Below, one piece after another: positions 49,541 to 50,121 of a DNA stretch of 50,121 bases (its first letter is position 1; every line of letters starts with the position of its first letter). This DNA is from Oligoflexia bacterium (lineage in GTDB: Bacteria > Bdellovibrionota > UBA1018), in NCBI GenBank assembly GCA_903898645.1, contig CAIUGE010000093.1:1-50121 (forward strand). The letters are read 5' to 3'. A program made the position numbers and the translations under genes. The notes under the pieces are model-generated. The model was not told the origin of the DNA and searched no databases. It saw nothing but the letters and a program-made list of their open reading frames with translations.

Positions 49541-50121
49541 TAGCGATAGAGAGTTTCCTTGCCTATTTTTGGGAAAATCCATGTCGAAGGGTAATTTTTT
49601 TGGTGAAAAATTGTGATGCCCGGGTATGTCGCTACCAGTGATGCATTGAGTAGTTATTGTGTAAATGAGTACGTGTTGGAGTGCAAGTTGTGGGCGTCTG
49701 CAGGGCTGGCAGTCGTCATGGGCGTACTGACTTGTGGGCGACTGAAAGTGAATGAGGCGCCTACTTTACTGTTTGGCAAAAGCAGACATTGATATATGTC
49801 GCTGGATGATCTGCGTACTTCTGCTCAGCATAGTGGGCTAAAATTTTTAGGCATCAAGCACAAAAATTATTACACTCTTCGCTTACTGATCGTATCGTCA
49901 AAAAAATATACCAATGATTGAATCGATCATTGTATCCGGTTATAGTCCATTTTTTCCATCAACGAGTCGACCTGTTTTTTTAGGCTCTTCAGACTATGTT
50001 GTGCGTAGCCTAAAATGATGCATCGAGTCTTTTCTCTTTTTTGTTAGATTTGGTCAGGAAGAAGTGATTATAATGCAGCATGCTAAAGCACACTGATAAG
50101 TTTTTAGAATGGGTTCTTTCG
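49541..50121. other. Gene-poor end of the window
   Basis: No gene I can support. A 58-codon frame (49616-49792, starting MPGYVATSDAL) and a 41-codon frame near 49797 have start and stop codons but no ribosome site or recognisable protein. A 7-bp inverted repeat (CAATGAT...ATCATTG) lies at about 49911-49931. The short sequence GTCGCTACCA, also present before the gene at 23335, recurs near 49629. No tRNA or other RNA gene was seen. Confidence 0.35.

Noticed and set aside
49616-49792. 58-codon open frame near the right end
   Set aside because: No ribosome site and no recognisable features; kept only as a remark.
1-50121. CRISPR arrays, tRNA/rRNA genes, transposases, phage integrases, att sites
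   Set aside because: Looked for on both strands by eye; none seen. A tRNA scan and Rfam search would settle the RNA question.

Overview
The window reads as chromosomal DNA of a Gram-negative bacterium. It carries outer-membrane TonB-dependent receptors, ExbB/ExbD, lipoproteins, a periplasmic lytic transglycosylase and diaminopimelate epimerase. No rRNA, tRNA, integrase, insertion sequence or CRISPR array was found. Base composition looks moderate (mid-40s % GC by eye, not computed). YfiR-type signalling, HD-GYP proteins sharing an extra small domain, TonB receptors and a HAMP-SpoIIE protein suggest a deltaproteobacteria-like lineage (Bdellovibrionota or Oligoflexia would fit). That placement is inference. 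Three exported proteins with F-box-like and/or leucine-rich-repeat regions suggest contact with eukaryotic hosts or prey.

Layout. 0.4-5.1 kb: a TonB-dependent receptor behind a promoter holding a Fur-like palindrome, then leftward genes for a cation-efflux transporter, an outer-membrane barrel and a lipoprotein. 5.4-6.0 kb: a decayed exported-protein gene. 6.2-9.9 kb: mnmA, an HD-GYP protein with a degenerate receiver, a DnaQ-like exonuclease and a fatty-acid hydroxylase. 9.9-12.7 kb: an archaeal-type DNA topoisomerase VI operon (top6B-top6A). 12.8-14.2 kb: an exported protein and an LRR protein that look like one gene cut by a stop codon. 14.2-19.5 kb: a leftward operon headed by a 1247-residue topoisomerase III-RecQ fusion, followed by a HAD phosphatase, an FKBP lipoprotein and a small globin. 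19.6-26.5 kb: exbB-exbD, an isoprenylcysteine-methyltransferase-like protein, E1 alpha and beta of a 2-oxoacid dehydrogenase, a large Met/Gln-rich exported protein, and dapF. 26.6-28.5 kb: an exported F-box/LRR protein (leftward).

28.7-42.8 kb: one tightly packed rightward run. It holds an MFS transporter, AddB-like and AddA-like proteins, a frameshifted TonB receptor, YfiR, a CHASE8-type sensor histidine kinase, a second HD-GYP protein, a membrane metallophosphoesterase, a DUF2892 protein and a rhodanese. Receptor, YfiR, kinase and HD-GYP look like a trans-envelope signalling module ending in a histidine kinase rather than the diguanylate cyclase of YfiN. 42.8-48.4 kb: a FecR-like exported protein divergent from a HAMP-SpoIIE pseudo-phosphatase, a frameshifted Slt-type transglycosylase, and tyrS. 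48.5-49.5 kb: an exported F-box-like protein. The last ~0.6 kb holds no gene I can support.

Three themes recur. Topology enzymes are unusual (Topo VI plus Topo III-RecQ within 10 kb). Several signalling domains have lost catalytic residues (receiver Asp to Glu; PP2C metal aspartates missing). Several genes are broken at short homopolymers, which may be biology or read error. Several starts lack a Shine-Dalgarno sequence but have a -10-like hexamer 5-7 nt upstream, suggesting leaderless transcripts.
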